A stretch of DNA of 64,000 nt from Nageia nagi (GCA_050084985.1 JBITNC010000001.1:36270001-36334000); one strand, 5' to 3'; positions 45,856 to 58,760 are shown, counted from the stretch's first letter. The notes: a model not told the origin generated them from the letters alone. A program made the numbers and translations.

Positions 45856-48850
45856 ATGTGGTGGCTTATTTTCCATCAAAATTTAAAGCTTATGGTGGAA
45901 GTAGGACTTCAAGTTGAGTTGATAACCCTCATAATAGCACCCACACCAATTGATTTAAGAGTCTCAATGCTTACCAAACTCCATGGCTCATACTATGAGT
46001 TTATGAAAAAATTCTTTGACCAGATAATACAAATGTTCACAAGGAAGGTTACTCATAGATTACACTAGTTAACCATGTAGGAGTTGTAGTGAGGAAATAA
46101 AATTAGTGACTGGTATTTTTTGAAGAATGATACAATCATAATAAGGTATGGGTATTTTGAAAGCCTATTTTTCTTACCAAAATTTGTTACTCCTTAATTA
46201 TATTCTGTATAAATAGGTATGCAAATATGTGCCATTAAAATAAATTATGAGTCAGGGGGTAATTTTAAACCCATCATCAAAATACCTACCATTGCTACTA
46301 ATTTTACATTGATGGAAATAGGTTATAAAGATGAATTGACAAAATTTATTGTACATAATTTTAAAATAGATATGGTACAAGCTCCTTGGATGTATAATCC
46401 ATTGGGAGATATTATAAAAGTAAAAAAATCAACTAAAAAGTGCCCATATTTTTCCCATGAGCCTCAACCTCACATTAAGTGCTTTATAAATCAAATTAAA
46501 TAAGAATTTGAGGCATACCTAAAGTGGGAATTTGGAGTTTTGGATAATTCCTAGCTATCCCTTAAGGGAATAAAGAAATATAGGATCTAGGAGGTTAGAT
46601 GGTAAGATTTTAACTTAAATCCTAAGGTTATAGCCTAGTTAAGGGATGAGTTGGGTTAGGGCCCCAACAAAATTAGTTATTTTACAAAATTTAGATTTAA
46701 GTACATGAATAAAGTAAACCATGTTGAAAATCAATGATTTTGTGAGTTTTAATATGATCTGTACTAGAATTCATAATACATTTAGGACTCACTTCCAGAG
46801 ATAGGACAACCACTCCCAACCAATTTTCAAGGAATGGATATAGGAGATAATCAACCATTGGCATAGTGGAAAAAAGAGATATCAAATAAGAGAAAAGTGA
46901 TTGAACCATTTGACTCATGGTAATCATAAAAAATGAAAAAGAAGCCCAAGTTGATATAGTTTTTGCTTCCTAGGAGTCCTCCCCATAAAGGAGGAAAAGA
47001 ATTAGAATGTTGGTGCAAGCACAATAGGCCCTAAATAATAAAGAAAAGCCTAAAAAGAAAGCATGAACTAATTGATAGTAGGAATTCAAAAGCACATAGA
47101 CTCCATCTCCCTAGGTAATGAGCCATGAATTGCCAGAACCAAGCATGGGATAAATTGAGCTAGTGGATGCCAAAGAAATCCAAAGGCTTTAAAGCACTAA
47201 TACTATTGTATATCAAGATGCACAAGAAGAATTTAGGGATGAAGTGTAGTAAGGAGGAGGAAATGTACTATGCAAAAGTGCTACCATAGTATCCAAAGGT
47301 GAAATGGGTGGAGACAAATATGGTGATGATGATAAAGATCCCAAAAAGGAAAAAGATTACATCCCAAAAGATAAGACACCATAAAAGAAAAAGCCTTCTA
47401 TAGAAGAATAAGAATAGGATGAATAAATAATAACCTCCACCAAGAAAACACAAGAAAATCCTATACAGGACACTCTAGTATCTACTTTAGGAGAAAGTGT
47501 ACCTCCCCATTTTTAATTCCTTTTTCTATAGTCTTGTAAGAGGAAATAAAATGTATTTTTTCTACTTAGATAGTAGAGACCATTTATTGGAAAACATTTG
47601 TAAATAAAACCCTTATGGTATTGGAGTAATATGATAGAATTTGGAGCAAAGTAACTAAAATAAGGGCTATTAAAATCACTCAAATGCCTTTTAAAGCGAG
47701 AGGTAACTAGACACCACCCCCATAGCCATAATAAATGTAAATATGTAGTGTGCTCCAACCATAAATTAGTCCATATTTATTGTAAATACTTCCATGGTAG
47801 TTATAAAAATCTCTAATCCATGGAGAATAAAATTGAAAAATTGAATAAAAATATAGATCAATACAAAAAAAACTTCTCCTAAAAGGATAAGATGATAACT
47901 AGGTTGCAAAATCAGAATAAGGAATTGATAGAGAAACTTGAAAACTAGAAGTATGAGCATGAAAATGGCCTTGAAGAGGCTAAAAATAAGTGAGAAAACA
48001 TGAATAAATATATTAAATATCTTGAGTCTCAAGCCATAATGATTGAAAAGTAGAAGGCTCTATAGATTAAAGAGGAGTTGAAAAAAATAAAGTGCTAATT
48101 GATGATAAGATCAAGATGCTTGAAATTATTAAGAATTTTAGAAAAAAACTTGGTTGAGAAGATAGTAAAGAAATTGGTTAGCATCACCTAGCTACATATT
48201 TTGAAGAACCAAATAAATAAGCTCTCCAACAATTCACTACTCTGAGCACCCTTCATAAATTGGCCTGAAAATTCCCAAATCAATGATTGAAAGTATGCAA
48301 AGTTGGATAAGGTCCTTAACAAAGAGAGACTTGGCCATAATTACTCCAATTCCCAAACAAACCATTCTAATAAGGACCAAATATATCTATGATTTGTAAA
48401 ATTTAGTGTTTGTTATGGAATTAGAGAAACATCAACTCATAATGAAGATCGACTTTGTAAATAGATTCTTTCATTCTTTGGTTTAATTAAAGGCTCCCAA
48501 ATTGTGAGAAGAACATAATGTACATGGTAGTGCTAATTGATAGGTGGTAAATACCAAACAATATTTGTCTCTCTTTGAAAAATAGATCTCAGATATGCAA
48601 GTAATAAGTCATTTGGCCCCAAAAGTAATTTTGACATTTCTGTACTTTGGGAGATTGGAAAACATGATAACAAGTTTTAGAGAAAATATATTCAAGATAC
48701 AAGCATGCCCTATTTTATCACAAGTGGATAATCAAGATCTAAAGGATTTATATAATAAACTATAGTCTTTACTTCCTTCAGAATTAGTGCCATCACCAAA
48801 ATTCCTACCAAAAGATACATCTGGGCAAGCAAGTAGAAGTTGTAAATAAG
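45856..48850 (+). pseudogene. Degenerate extra ORF of Element 3 after integrase
   Basis: A series of plus-strand stretches reads as protein if TAG is taken as a decayed Trp or Gln codon. Open parts are 45856-46068 (VELITLIIAPTPIDLRVSML) and 46219-46503 (ESGGNFKPIIKIPTIATNF, QAPWMYNPLGDII). From 46500 to 47000 come KWEFGVLDNS and GQPLPTNFQGMDIGDNQPLA. From 47820 to 48080 the frame is Glu/Lys/Asn-rich with heptad-like spacing (MENKIEKLNKNIDQYKKNF, LQNQNKELIEKLENQKYEHE) and probably forms a coiled coil. The whole could be a protein of up to about 1000 residues. I do not recognise it, and it does not resemble the Element 5 extra ORF. Minus-strand frames at 46697-46927 and 47268-48032 are shadows. 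Confidence 0.5.
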
Positions 48851-48896
48851 GTTTCAATTCTTTAGTAGGCTAAGACCCTGAGAGCTGCTAGAAGAT

Positions 48897-50730
48897 TGTT
48901 ATTTTTTTAAAATCACACTCTATAAATGGGGTAACGTTATGTTATTATTTAATTCTTTCATTCCTTCTAAATAAAATCTATATTTTAATTCTCATTCCTT
49001 ACTTCCCATTCATTCTTTTGTAAATATTGAAATAAGTGCAGTCTTTATACTTAGTCTTTTTCTCAAAATTTTGTTAAGTATAAGAAATTCTAGATACTAT
49101 CAATATATATGGGTCATAGTTGATTTTTTGGGTAGCTTAACCACTATTTTTCTCAAAATTAAATGTTGTTATGTAAATAGATCTCAAAAGTTGGTAATAA
49201 TATAGTTGGGTCTTAATTGGTAATTATATATAGGTCTGATGTTGAAAGGTAGTGTCATTGTATCTAAGTCATATTCAAGAAGTAGTGTAACATGTAAGGG
49301 AAGTAAATGTTTAAGTCTAGATCTAGGTCTTATAGAAGTTCAAGGTTATGAATTTTATGCTCTATAGGTTTGAGTATTCTTTTTGAGTACTATTGTAAAT
49401 ATGAGTCATTATTGAGTTGAGACTATTAGCAGTAAATGTTATAGAGCCCATATATTTCTAGAGGATAAGTTATACTATACACCAAAAATTAGCAGAAAAT
49501 GTTATAGAGCCTATGGATTTCTAGAGGATAAATTATACCATACACCAAAAATCAGTAGGTACTACCAAGGAAGCAAGTAGCAGGAGATATTTCAAAAAGC
49601 TCTTCCTCTAGAGCCTATCAATTTTGAGCAATGATATCACACATTTTGTTGAAAATTAGTGGGTACTAAAGTAAATCCCAATTCATAATAAATCCTACCA
49701 AAATCAAACAAGACCTATTATACTAAGAAGGGAATAGTGAGTTAAGGAGAACACTTAAGTCTACTTAACCATGAGTGTTTGACCCCCAATGCTATGTCAA
49801 TGTATCAACCATAACTAATTTCCATATGATAATAGCAATTCTTCCCTAGGTTTCAATGATAAATCTTTTATTTCCCTCACAATTCCTTGAAACCCAGAGA
49901 TATCATAATCCTCATAAATGGTTGCAAAAAGTAAGATGCCTTTTAACAAAGCATAGAGATAAACCATACCAATCAAGCTAGAAGAGCATACCTTGAAAAT
50001 TAGCTATAGTTGCAATAGGATGAAGTTAAATACATATCAGAAAGATTATGATTGAGAAAGAACAAAATTTTAGAGTCTACAAATTCATTTATGATAGTGA
50101 TGATTATACTAAATCATTGTATAATCTAGCAAAGTTATTGATTAGAAATTGTACATTTGTAAATAGTTCTTTGTTTTGTTTTTAGTTAATAGGGTAATTA
50201 AGGGTAGTAATGGTGGAAAACTATCCAATTGTAAATATATTCATATAAATAGTATATTGTTAAAGGTTCAAAAGGTTGAACATTTTAGCAAAGTTATTCA
50301 AAGTATGAAGTGCTTTCATATGTGATAATACAATACAATGATATTTTTCCATCTCCATTTTGTGCTATCATTATGATTATGAGTATTATATATAAAAATT
50401 TATCTTAAGTTTTGGTTGTGCATTATGAATGCAAGATCCCAAGGGTGAGATAGTTAATATATTCTTATTTTAGATATGGATTGCTTCCTATGTGGTAATG
50501 CCTAGGCTAGTTAATTTCAATTTTCTTTTTGCCATTTACTTTTCCATTTCTTTTTCGTTACCTTTGACCTTACTCATAGATAAGAATTGACCTACATCCT
50601 AGAAATTGAGTAGAAAACCCCCACAAGCACACTATCCCACCACTTTCTACTCTTTTAAGGACCCTACTATTGTAGGTAATGGAGAACTCAACTAGAACAA
50701 ACCCTTGATATTACATTATATTGATCAACA
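48897..50730 (+). repeat. 3' LTR of Element 3
   Basis: It aligns with 13442-15261. It starts TGTTATTTTTTTAAAATCAC and ends TATTGATCAACA. It has an internal duplication at about 49430-49560, where AATGTTATAGAGCC and TTTCTAGAGGATAA occur twice. The preceding GAGAGCTGCTAGAAGAT is only weakly purine-rich, so the PPT is uncertain. Confidence 0.8.
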
Positions 50731-50736
50731 CTCACA

Positions 50737-50744
50737 TATAATAT

Positions 50745-50778
<34 letters not shown>

Positions 50779-50812
50779 ATATATATATATATTATAATTT
50801 ATATATAATATA

Positions 50813-50861
<49 letters not shown>

Positions 50862-50881
50862 ATATATATAATATATATTAT
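50737..50881 (+). repeat. (AT)n microsatellite
   Basis: About 145 bp of almost pure TA repeats with occasional extra A or T. It begins seven bases after the Element 3 LTR end. The minus frame at 50819-51001 that reads IYIYIYI is a product of the repeat. Confidence 0.95.
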
Positions 50882-51791
50882 AGAATAAGATTCCAAGATA
50901 GCTTTGCAACCACCAAGAAAATGACAAATAGTCCTTTTAACCTTTAAATTTTTATTTTCACCTAAATCTATTAAAATTATTTGGTGAAATTTCAAATTCA
51001 AATAATTGGAATATTCTTTGCATCATTAAAAATATTCAATTAATTTCTTAAGCCAATTTCATCATGTATATATTATTTTTAACATACATATTTACTTTTC
51101 AAGATTGCCCATCCTATAAGGTAGTTTTTGTGAGTGCATTATACATAAGCATCACACACATCATAAAGAATGAATATCGTACTCAAAAATTTTGATATAT
51201 AGCTATATGATCTAAGAAGGTCCTTGTGAGCTATCACCGATTCAATTCTAATCATTTTCTCACTCTTACCAATTTGTTCTCATAACCACTAATCTTAGTT
51301 CCTTGGGATCTCCATCTTGATTCTCTCATTAAGTCAACTCACAACCTATGTCATAAAAATCTCAAAGACAACATCAATTTGGCACAACTATTGTATGTAA
51401 TGAGGTATTATTAGTCATATCAAAATCTTGTTCACATTCAAATTCTTCAAAGATAATCAAACAAAATGAATTCAAGTGGATCATTTTAAAATTTATGAAA
51501 GCATTCAAAATTGTAGGTGTAACAAGGTCATTACATTAGGTGATTCTTGCTCTACATACCCTACTCCTAATATAAAAAAAAAAGAATAAAGCTATGAAAA
51601 CTAATTTGGGTAATACTTGTATTATTTTTCCATCTTTTACAAAAAGTACATGATACAAAATTGTAATTGTAAAGGAGGATTAATAAATTTGGAACAAGGG
51701 ATGCCTTTTTTCTTACTAATTTAGGATCTTCAAAAGATAAAAACCAGCTAGGTAGTGATCAAAATAGTAACAAAATTTCAATATCTATTGT
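50882..51791. other. No gene seen
   Basis: AT-rich sequence between the microsatellite and the Element 6 LTR. No LTR copy, PBS or coding frame was recognised. Confidence 0.5.
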
Positions 51792-53164
51792 TGTACTCAA
51801 AAAGTAATCCTATTAGCAAACAAGATAAGTCATGTTACAACCAACATTTTTTCTTTATTATTCTTAAATAGACCTCAATGATACAATGATGAATCTCTTT
51901 TGATTTATTACCTCGTAAAAGGCCTTTTACAAAGTAGTATTTTAGCTTTTGTAGCTATTTATAGGGCCACTGGCAACCCATTTTAGTTGATCAACAATAG
52001 TATCTATAAGCTTTCAAAATTATCTTCTAAAACTTGCAAAAAATATGGATTTCTCTTCTCTAATTTTGTATGAATTTCTGTATTTAGTTCCACTACTCCA
52101 CACCTATAGACCTTGCACACATGCAAACAAAAAAGACATCAAACATACATGTTCATATAATAAAAATAAGTATAATATTAAACATAAATAAACATGTAAA
52201 AAATGTGAAACAGTAATGCATTTAACTTAGTAAACCTAGATGTGTTTTGGTAGAGTAACTTTGCATTCAAATTGGATCCCTTTCCTTCATTATATAAGGC
52301 TTTATTTATAGATTTCATGATGTGGATTCCTAGAAGAGACCAAAATAGATCTTCAAAATTGATTCATAACATACACATAAATGAATGGAAGAATAAAATT
52401 AATAATAAGAAATCTTTATTCTTCTAAATATACATTAATTCCTTAAAATGATTACAATAAGATTTTATAAAGCATCTTTTTCTTTCTTTCTAATTTTTTA
52501 AAAAAACCTAAAATGTTGGTTAGATGAGGCCCAAAATGGAGCCATGCATTCATTACTCAATACATGCAATTATTCTAAAAATAGAACTTAAAGATAGAAC
52601 TAAAAGTAAAAGCAAAATTTGGGCTATATGATAAATGTTTTAGGCCTCAAAATTATCTCCCATGGGAGATGTTAAAATCTTGTATATTTTTTTATTCTAC
52701 AATATTTAAAAAAATGGGTTTAAAATGATATTAGGATCAAAAGTTACACTCTTTAGAAGCTGGGGTATCATTTTGTTGCATAAAGAAAGTGTAATTGGAT
52801 ATTGCAAGTTTATCATTTTGGAAATAGCAAAAAGTTTCTAATTTTGATACAAAAATTAGGATAAAAAATCCTATCTAACTTTTTCATGGATGTGATCCAA
52901 AGCTAAGATGTGTGGGATGGATGATGATTCATTTGTTATCTCTTTCTTTCTTCCTAGTATGCTTTAAGAGTTTCCATTTTTATTTTTATTTTACCAATTA
53001 CAGTCATTGATGTCTAGGTATTGAACACTTGCATTTAACCTAAATCATTGATAATTAAAGTCAAACACTAGAGATTGGTAGACTATGGTTAAATTTTTAA
53101 TTTTATTTTAATTTTTTGCTCTTCTTTCATCTATTGAAAGAAGGGTCATTTTTGGGTGTTTCCA
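51792..53164 (-). repeat. 3' LTR of Element 6
   Basis: On the minus strand it begins TGGAAACACCCAAAAATGAC (compare TGTAGACACCTAAAAATGAC in Element 1). Near 52870 the complement of ATCCTATCTAACTTTTTCAT matches Element 1 near 5490. TATAAATA is on the minus strand at 52303-52310. The low end, TGTACTCAAAAAGTAATCC, resembles the Element 1 LTR end. It is about 540 bp longer than the Element 1 LTR, with unmatched sequence around 52380-52700. No PBS follows the low end, which supports a 3' LTR. Confidence 0.65.
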
Positions 53165-53183
53165 TTTTGTCATTTTTTGAATT
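53165..53183 (-). other. Polypurine tract of Element 6
   Basis: The complement reads AATTCAAAAAATGACAAAA directly before the LTR start. The Element 5 counterpart is AATTCAAAAAGGGGCAAAA. It overlaps an inverted repeat (see findings). Confidence 0.7.
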
Positions 53184-55344
53184 ATCTACTAATTTATAAG
53201 TAGATGATAATTCAAAAATTTACCTTTTTGAAGGTGGGTGGATGTAAGTTTCTTAACTTGTGTTTTGGCCTTTAGTCAATATTTTGGATTAACCTATTCT
53301 CTATGAATAAGTCAAATTTGATTGATGGAATTAATTAAACTCATTTTTTTTAACTTTTTGCATTTGACACATTTTAATAGTATTATGGTTGTATTATTAA
53401 AGTGGAACTTATCTATATCACTATACTGTGTGCTTTTTATGGTAGCTACATGATGAACTACTATTTCATCAACATATGACAAAGTTAGCATGTGATAAAG
53501 AAGTTGCCCTATGAATACAATTGTTTTGATCATTCTAATTTTTTTCCTAGTAGCTAAGTTACATGATGATCTTACACAAAAGTTCATACAATGTACTTAG
53601 TCATATTCCATCCTATCCTTCTTTTTCCTATAAAAAGAAGGGTCATTTTTCAAATTTGGAATTACTCATAGGTTTTATTTTTTTTGAAACACTTAACCTT
53701 AGTCAAATCAACAAGTGAGCAACTTATTTCATTTTATTTTTGACACATTTTTCAAAATTTTAGGGTTTTTTGTATATATATATATATAGTTAAGGGGATT
53801 TTTTTTCATGAGGTGTTTGATGATAGTTTTCTTGAAGTTACCTCACAAGGGACCCAGGGTACACATTTTTCATCCAAATTTCTATGCTAGAAGAAAAATT
53901 TAAATATCTTTTGTATTTTTTTATATAGACCTAGAAAGAGGGATTAAGTTTTTATTTATTTTGTATCTTGTTGGTCATTATTATTTTATGATTTTGATTG
54001 ATTTTTATATTAATTTTTTTTAGGATGGAGGTTTTGTTGAAGTCCCTTAACTTGAGTTAACACTTGGTCAATGTTTAAATTTGACCTGATCTTTGCAAGT
54101 AAGTCAAGTTTAATTGGTTGAATCATGATCAACTCATGTTCTAGTCACTTTTATGCTTTTTCATATTTTATAAACTATTATTTCATATACTTAAATAATG
54201 CTCACATATATCTCAATATTGTGAGTCATTTGTGGTAGGTATGTGATGATGCTTGGCTCATCGATGTATGTTGAAGTTAGTACAAGATAAATTACAAGTT
54301 TTATGAATATAATTGGTTTGATTTTCTTGGCTTTTATCAAATGAACTAGGGTACATGATTATCTTACATAGAATGTGGTATCACATTTGTTAATCATGTT
54401 CAACTTTTCAAATTTTAAATAATTCATGAAATTCTATTTCTTTTAAACATGTAACTTAGGCTATTTTAACAAGTAAGAGTCTTGTTCATTTTTGTTGTAT
54501 TTTTATTACCTCATCAAGGATTAATGGTGAGGTGTTTAATGGGATATTTAATATTTTTATAAATATGTGCTTGGTATACACACATTTTTGTATTTGCCTC
54601 ATCTAGAAGAGGGTCTTAAATACTTTATATTATATTAATTTTTCATTTTAGTCTTGATATGAACCTAAGGTAATCCTAAAGTAAAGGTCTTAAGTATTTT
54701 ATTCATCATTCCCCTTTTTAAATTTTGAGTGTCATATTTTAAGTATTTGTTTAACTTTATGGGTCACTAATGATTGGTTCTAATAATTGGCATTCCATGT
54801 AAATCATTAGTGTTCACTTTAAAATCATCAACATTCTAAGTCATGGTCAAAATAATAATACAAAGTGACTTATCATTTTCTCATTTGTCTTTTGCTATTT
54901 TCATGAGCTCTAAGTGACCTATATTATTTTATATCATGTTCCACTTATTTTATTTCCCTATTATATTTTGTGACCCATTATGTCATAAGGAGGAGACTAG
55001 CTATCTAAATATGGCCAATCAGAGAGGAGGTAGGGTTTAAAAACCCTCTTTTTTAATTTTTTATCAAATTCATTATTTAGGGCCTAATTCAAAAATGTGA
55101 ATTTGTAGTAGTTATTTTTGTATTTAGGCACTTTTTATCCTTTTATAATTTGGATTTTGGTTTATTTTTTAATATTTTTCCTTTTTTGGGTATCCCAACT
55201 ATGATCACTAGCTAGGGCCAAAGGGTTTCAAAGTCATTGGCATTTAATTAGCAAACGATGATAACTTTATGACCTAGCCATTGGATCACCAATGTTTGGT
55301 TTTTAGAGTTAATTTTTTTTTTTTTAACTTTATTAATCTTTTAT
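53184..55344 (-). other. 3' region of Element 6
   Basis: No convincing gene. It is T-rich with repeated tracts of similar design: AGGTTTTGTTGAAGTCCCTTA near 54027, TTTGAATTATCTAC near 53177, and two copies of a block near 53230-53590 and 54040-54400 that share TTGACC/TTAACTT, then GTTTAATTGGTTGA-like, then ATATGACAAAGTTAGCATGTG and TGTATGTTGAAGTTAGTACA. Motif words of the CGCTGGC type are at 54765-54845 and 55200-55310. The minus frame at 53312-53587 has no recognisable features. Confidence 0.45.
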
Positions 55345-57300
55345 TCTAGTTCAACCCTAAGGGCCATTATCCAACAATCCTTAAAGATGGTCATGCTTTT
55401 CTTACCACTACATATCACATATTTCTTTAGAGTGTGGGTTTTAGTGTTGGTTCTTACATGGGTTGCATTCAGTTAGATTACCCTCTCATGGTAGCTTTAC
55501 TTGAGAGGTGGGACTCCACTATGTATAGGGAGATGATGATTATTATGGAAGATATTCATCACTTGTATAGATTACCCATTAAGGATCAATGGATTTAGCA
55601 TATCATTGATTGACATGACATTAGACCCACCATTTTTTATTTATATCAGACTGGTAGATTTGATACAATCATTCCTAAGATCAGCTTAGGTGGGATCAAG
55701 TATCTTCAATACTAGCATGAAAATCATTAGGGGAGTGTTAGGTTCTCATTTTTTATGGGGTGTATCCAATGCTATGCATTACCTAATACAAGTAGTTATA
55801 GGTTTCCCTAGTCATTACTTCTAGTAGTGGCAAATATGATGCAACATGGCACCATCTTAGCATGGGCTCCTACTTTGTTGGTATAGTGTTATAGATAGCT
55901 TTTCTTTATGGGACCTCATTGAATATTATAGTCACTTTACATGTGTAAGCATATTATTATGGTATGCCCTCATGGACTTTCTATTCTTCATTTTGTTACA
56001 CATATAGAGTATCTTATGGGGATCATGCAATGGAGGGAGGATTTTTACATCCATACCATATATGAATTTCATCATGATATGGGGTTTTATCATGACATGT
56101 TGAGTTAAATTATTCTTGATCATGTCATGTTTTTCCTATACCATCTATATCTAGTATGGGATGAGCTTGAGGTTGAGCTTATCAATAGTATACTAGTAAG
56201 ATTCTTTAGTGTTCGAAGGATGGATTTTTTGGATTATTTTTAGTTTAATCATGTTAGATGAAAATTTGGTCTTGTACAAGATATTCCTCTAGATCCCATT
56301 AGATATAAAAGAGAGTGAATCCTTCTAATAAAGGATCTTGAGGCTTTGGTTTATGTAAAGCTTGATCCTAGGAGAGATGAGGCTACATATGAGAAGGTTG
56401 ATGTAGATGATGTTGGACTTAATGAGGTTTTTGCTACCTAGTGGTAAGCTAAGCTAAAGGAGGTCAATGAGGGTGACCAAGGTTATCAAGTGAGATAGGG
56501 TGTGGAGGATCCTAGTGTAGGTCCTAATGTGGAGAGAGAGCAAGATATGGGGATGGCCCTTGTAAAGGATTTTTCTAAGATGTATATTTTAGTTAAGTAG
56601 GTTGGAACCAATGAGGGAGCTCCAGGGGAGGATAGATCAACTCTAGAGATATAGATCCATGACTCATTACTAGGTGATATCAAGGAGCTCAAGTTTTTTC
56701 TTGGATATTCATAATCATTACTTGAACAATCTTGTTAGGATAATGATTCTTTGCATGCATTACTTTAGCAACTTAGGAACTTAAATGAGGATTAGATCAA
56801 ATATAGGGAAGAGAGATATAGGGCATGAGCCATGGTGTAGATATTGTAATAGTAGGTAGGAGTAAAGGGTGTCATAGTTGGTGTAAAGAGGTACTCTTAT
56901 ACCCTTTTTAGAGATATTTGTAGATAGAGGGATTACTATAGGGGTAGTTGAGACATGTTTGGTAAGAATTCCTACTTCTAGGCCTAGTTTGGAGTATTTT
57001 CTTCCTCCCCCAGGTTACATTCCCTTAGATATTAATGTTCTCCTAGCTACTATAGCTAGTGGGGAACAAGGTGGTGTTAATGCAATAATTAGTAGAGTTA
57101 GGGTTGGAGAATCTTCTAGTAGGATTACTAATACTACTTCATCTCATCATAGGCCTAGGTCTTCAAAGATTTAGGTAGCTAGATGAGATAGAAGTATTGG
57201 TATCCCATCAGTACAGAGAGGTTTCAAGGTCAAAGAGACTAGTGGTCAGGGTGGTGGCAAGGTTAGCGAGTATGAGAATGCACTAAGGATTGACTATCAA
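55345..57300 (+). pseudogene. Plant-mobile-domain gene, antisense in Element 6
   Basis: The N-terminal block CNPKGHYPTIL-like, then FSVGSYMGCIQLDYPLMVAL, LERWDSTMYREMMIIMEDIH, HLYRLPIKDQW and IQCYALPNTSSYRFP matches the Element 5 antisense gene residue by residue (MGCIHWEYPLLAALLDRWD; QCYALPDTSSGRFPWSLL). The mobile-domain core spans about 55430-55900. The TFHL part seen in the other copy is replaced here by a short, altered sequence. The conserved C-terminal block is open at 56959-57174 (FLPPPGYIPLDINVLLATIA). Stops are mostly TAG at Trp or Gln sites. Minus frames at 55932-56123 and 56486-56692 are shadows. Confidence 0.65.
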
Positions 57301-58760
57301 TACCTTATTTTATGTAATTTTATTATTAGTTTATGATGTGATGTTGTAGATTTATATTCATTTTTTGATCATTGTGATTATGATTGGGATGGCATGGATG
57401 CCTAGGTGATAGACACTATGATTAGGTGATCAACTTGATGAGCTCTTTTTTTATTCCCTAAACTTGTAACATCCATGATTATCAAGCTGATGAGAAATTT
57501 TAATGACTCAAGCTTGGAATAACCTATGAGAAATGAGAGATTTTCTCATGGAATGAACATGGCCTTGAAAATATTTGTTAGAATAATAGTGAATAATATC
57601 ATTCAATTTTCATAAATGTACCAAATATTAAAATATTCATTAGCCTCTCATTTTAGCATTACATATTGCATTAATTTTGAAAGTATGCCCATGTCATTGA
57701 TAATGTGATTACATAGAATTTTTTGATCATGTCTTCTATAATTTTGTTCATCAGTTCTATTATCTATATCAATGCATATTTATGAAATAATGGTATTTTC
57801 AAATAGATATTTAAATATTTTATAGCATGCCCCATTTGTAAATAATTTCTATTAAACATATGCCATTGGCAACATGAGATTAGTCATACCAGGCCTACAA
57901 ATTCATATGATATTCAATTGAAACTTAGAAATAACATTTTGTATTATATCATTCATGAAATCCAATCTTCACATAGCATAACATTTTCATTATAAGTAAT
58001 AAATCCTTAATTTTTGACCCCATATTCATTTCATCTATGTTATAATCATGCAATTAAGATATATATTTTTTTGACCCATTAATATTATGCTAGAATAGTT
58101 GATATTTAAAAGAACCTATAATTTTTCTCTATGGACACTACTGATGATGTGTTAATGAATTAATTTATTTTCAAGCAAAAGATCAAATCTATTTGGCATT
58201 AAAACATGAATATTCAACTATTCACCATTCCAAAACCATACAAATATGCAAAAAAGAGAAATTTGCACATACATATAATTAGATCTAATTTCCATAACTA
58301 AAATTTTACCTTTTTACTCATACAACATTTATTTTATGCATCTAGTTTGATTTATCAAAATAAGAATTTAAGTGCAGTACTTAGAACATTTACCAATTTC
58401 ACATAAAACATGCCACTAATAGTGTCCCTTAATCCTAATAAATTTTAAAAATGAAAGGTATCCAATTTTTATACCAATGCATAATTTAAATTGTGCATTT
58501 TAATACTCTTACCATTCTTGATCATTCTATGCTTAATTGGTAATGAATTTATGAGTTACACACCATTGGTGGCATAGAATTAGTAGAATTGGCTTTGCTA
58601 AAAAAAATTATATCCGTATGAAATATTTTGTAAAACTTTACATGCATGTTCAAATAATTAGAAGGCAAAAGAACATAACATTCAAATGGTCCTATGTGGA
58701 GCTAGGGTTAGAGAGAAAAAAGTGAATAAAAAAAACTTTTAGTTGACTTTTGGTTCATCA
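57301..58760. other. No gene seen; possible LTR or 3' region of Element 7
   Basis: AT-rich, without a frame. Words like ATGCCATTGGCAACATGAG occur at 57858, with variants at 58409 (ATGCCACTAATAGTGTCCC) and 58560 (ACACCATTGGTGGCATAG). No LTR termini could be fixed. Confidence 0.4.

Larger units (their letters stand above)
13442..50730 (+). mobile_element. Element 3: large Tat-like Ty3/gypsy element, outermost layer of the nest
   Basis: Two LTRs of about 1.82 and 1.83 kb enclose gag, protease, RNase H, reverse transcriptase and integrase remnants on the plus strand. Element 4, carrying Element 5, interrupts it between 18165 and 43370. Without the inserts it is about 12 kb. It is the most decayed of the three layers, which fits its being the oldest. 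No clear TSD flanks it: the left flank ends ACCTTAT and the right flank starts CTCACAT. The right LTR runs straight into an (AT)n microsatellite. Confidence 0.85.
51792..57300 (-). mobile_element. Element 6: 3' half of an Element 5-like retrotransposon
   Basis: On the minus strand it ends with a 3' LTR (51792-53164) preceded by a PPT that matches that of Element 5. Further upstream (higher coordinates) is a 3' region with CGCTGGC-like words and then a plus-strand plant-mobile-domain gene, so the gene is antisense to the element as in Element 5. No gag or pol of this family is found, so the 5' part is deleted or lies right of the window. The upper border is not defined. Confidence 0.65.

Noticed and set aside
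47268-48032. Minus-strand hydrophobic frames of 61, 81 and 88 codons that look like membrane proteins
   Set aside because: They are shadows of the Lys/Glu/Asn-rich plus-strand frame of Element 3; the complement of AAA/GAA-rich sequence reads as Phe and Leu.
50819-51001. Minus frame of 60 codons ending in alternating Ile and Tyr
   Set aside because: Most of it is the translation of the (AT)n microsatellite.
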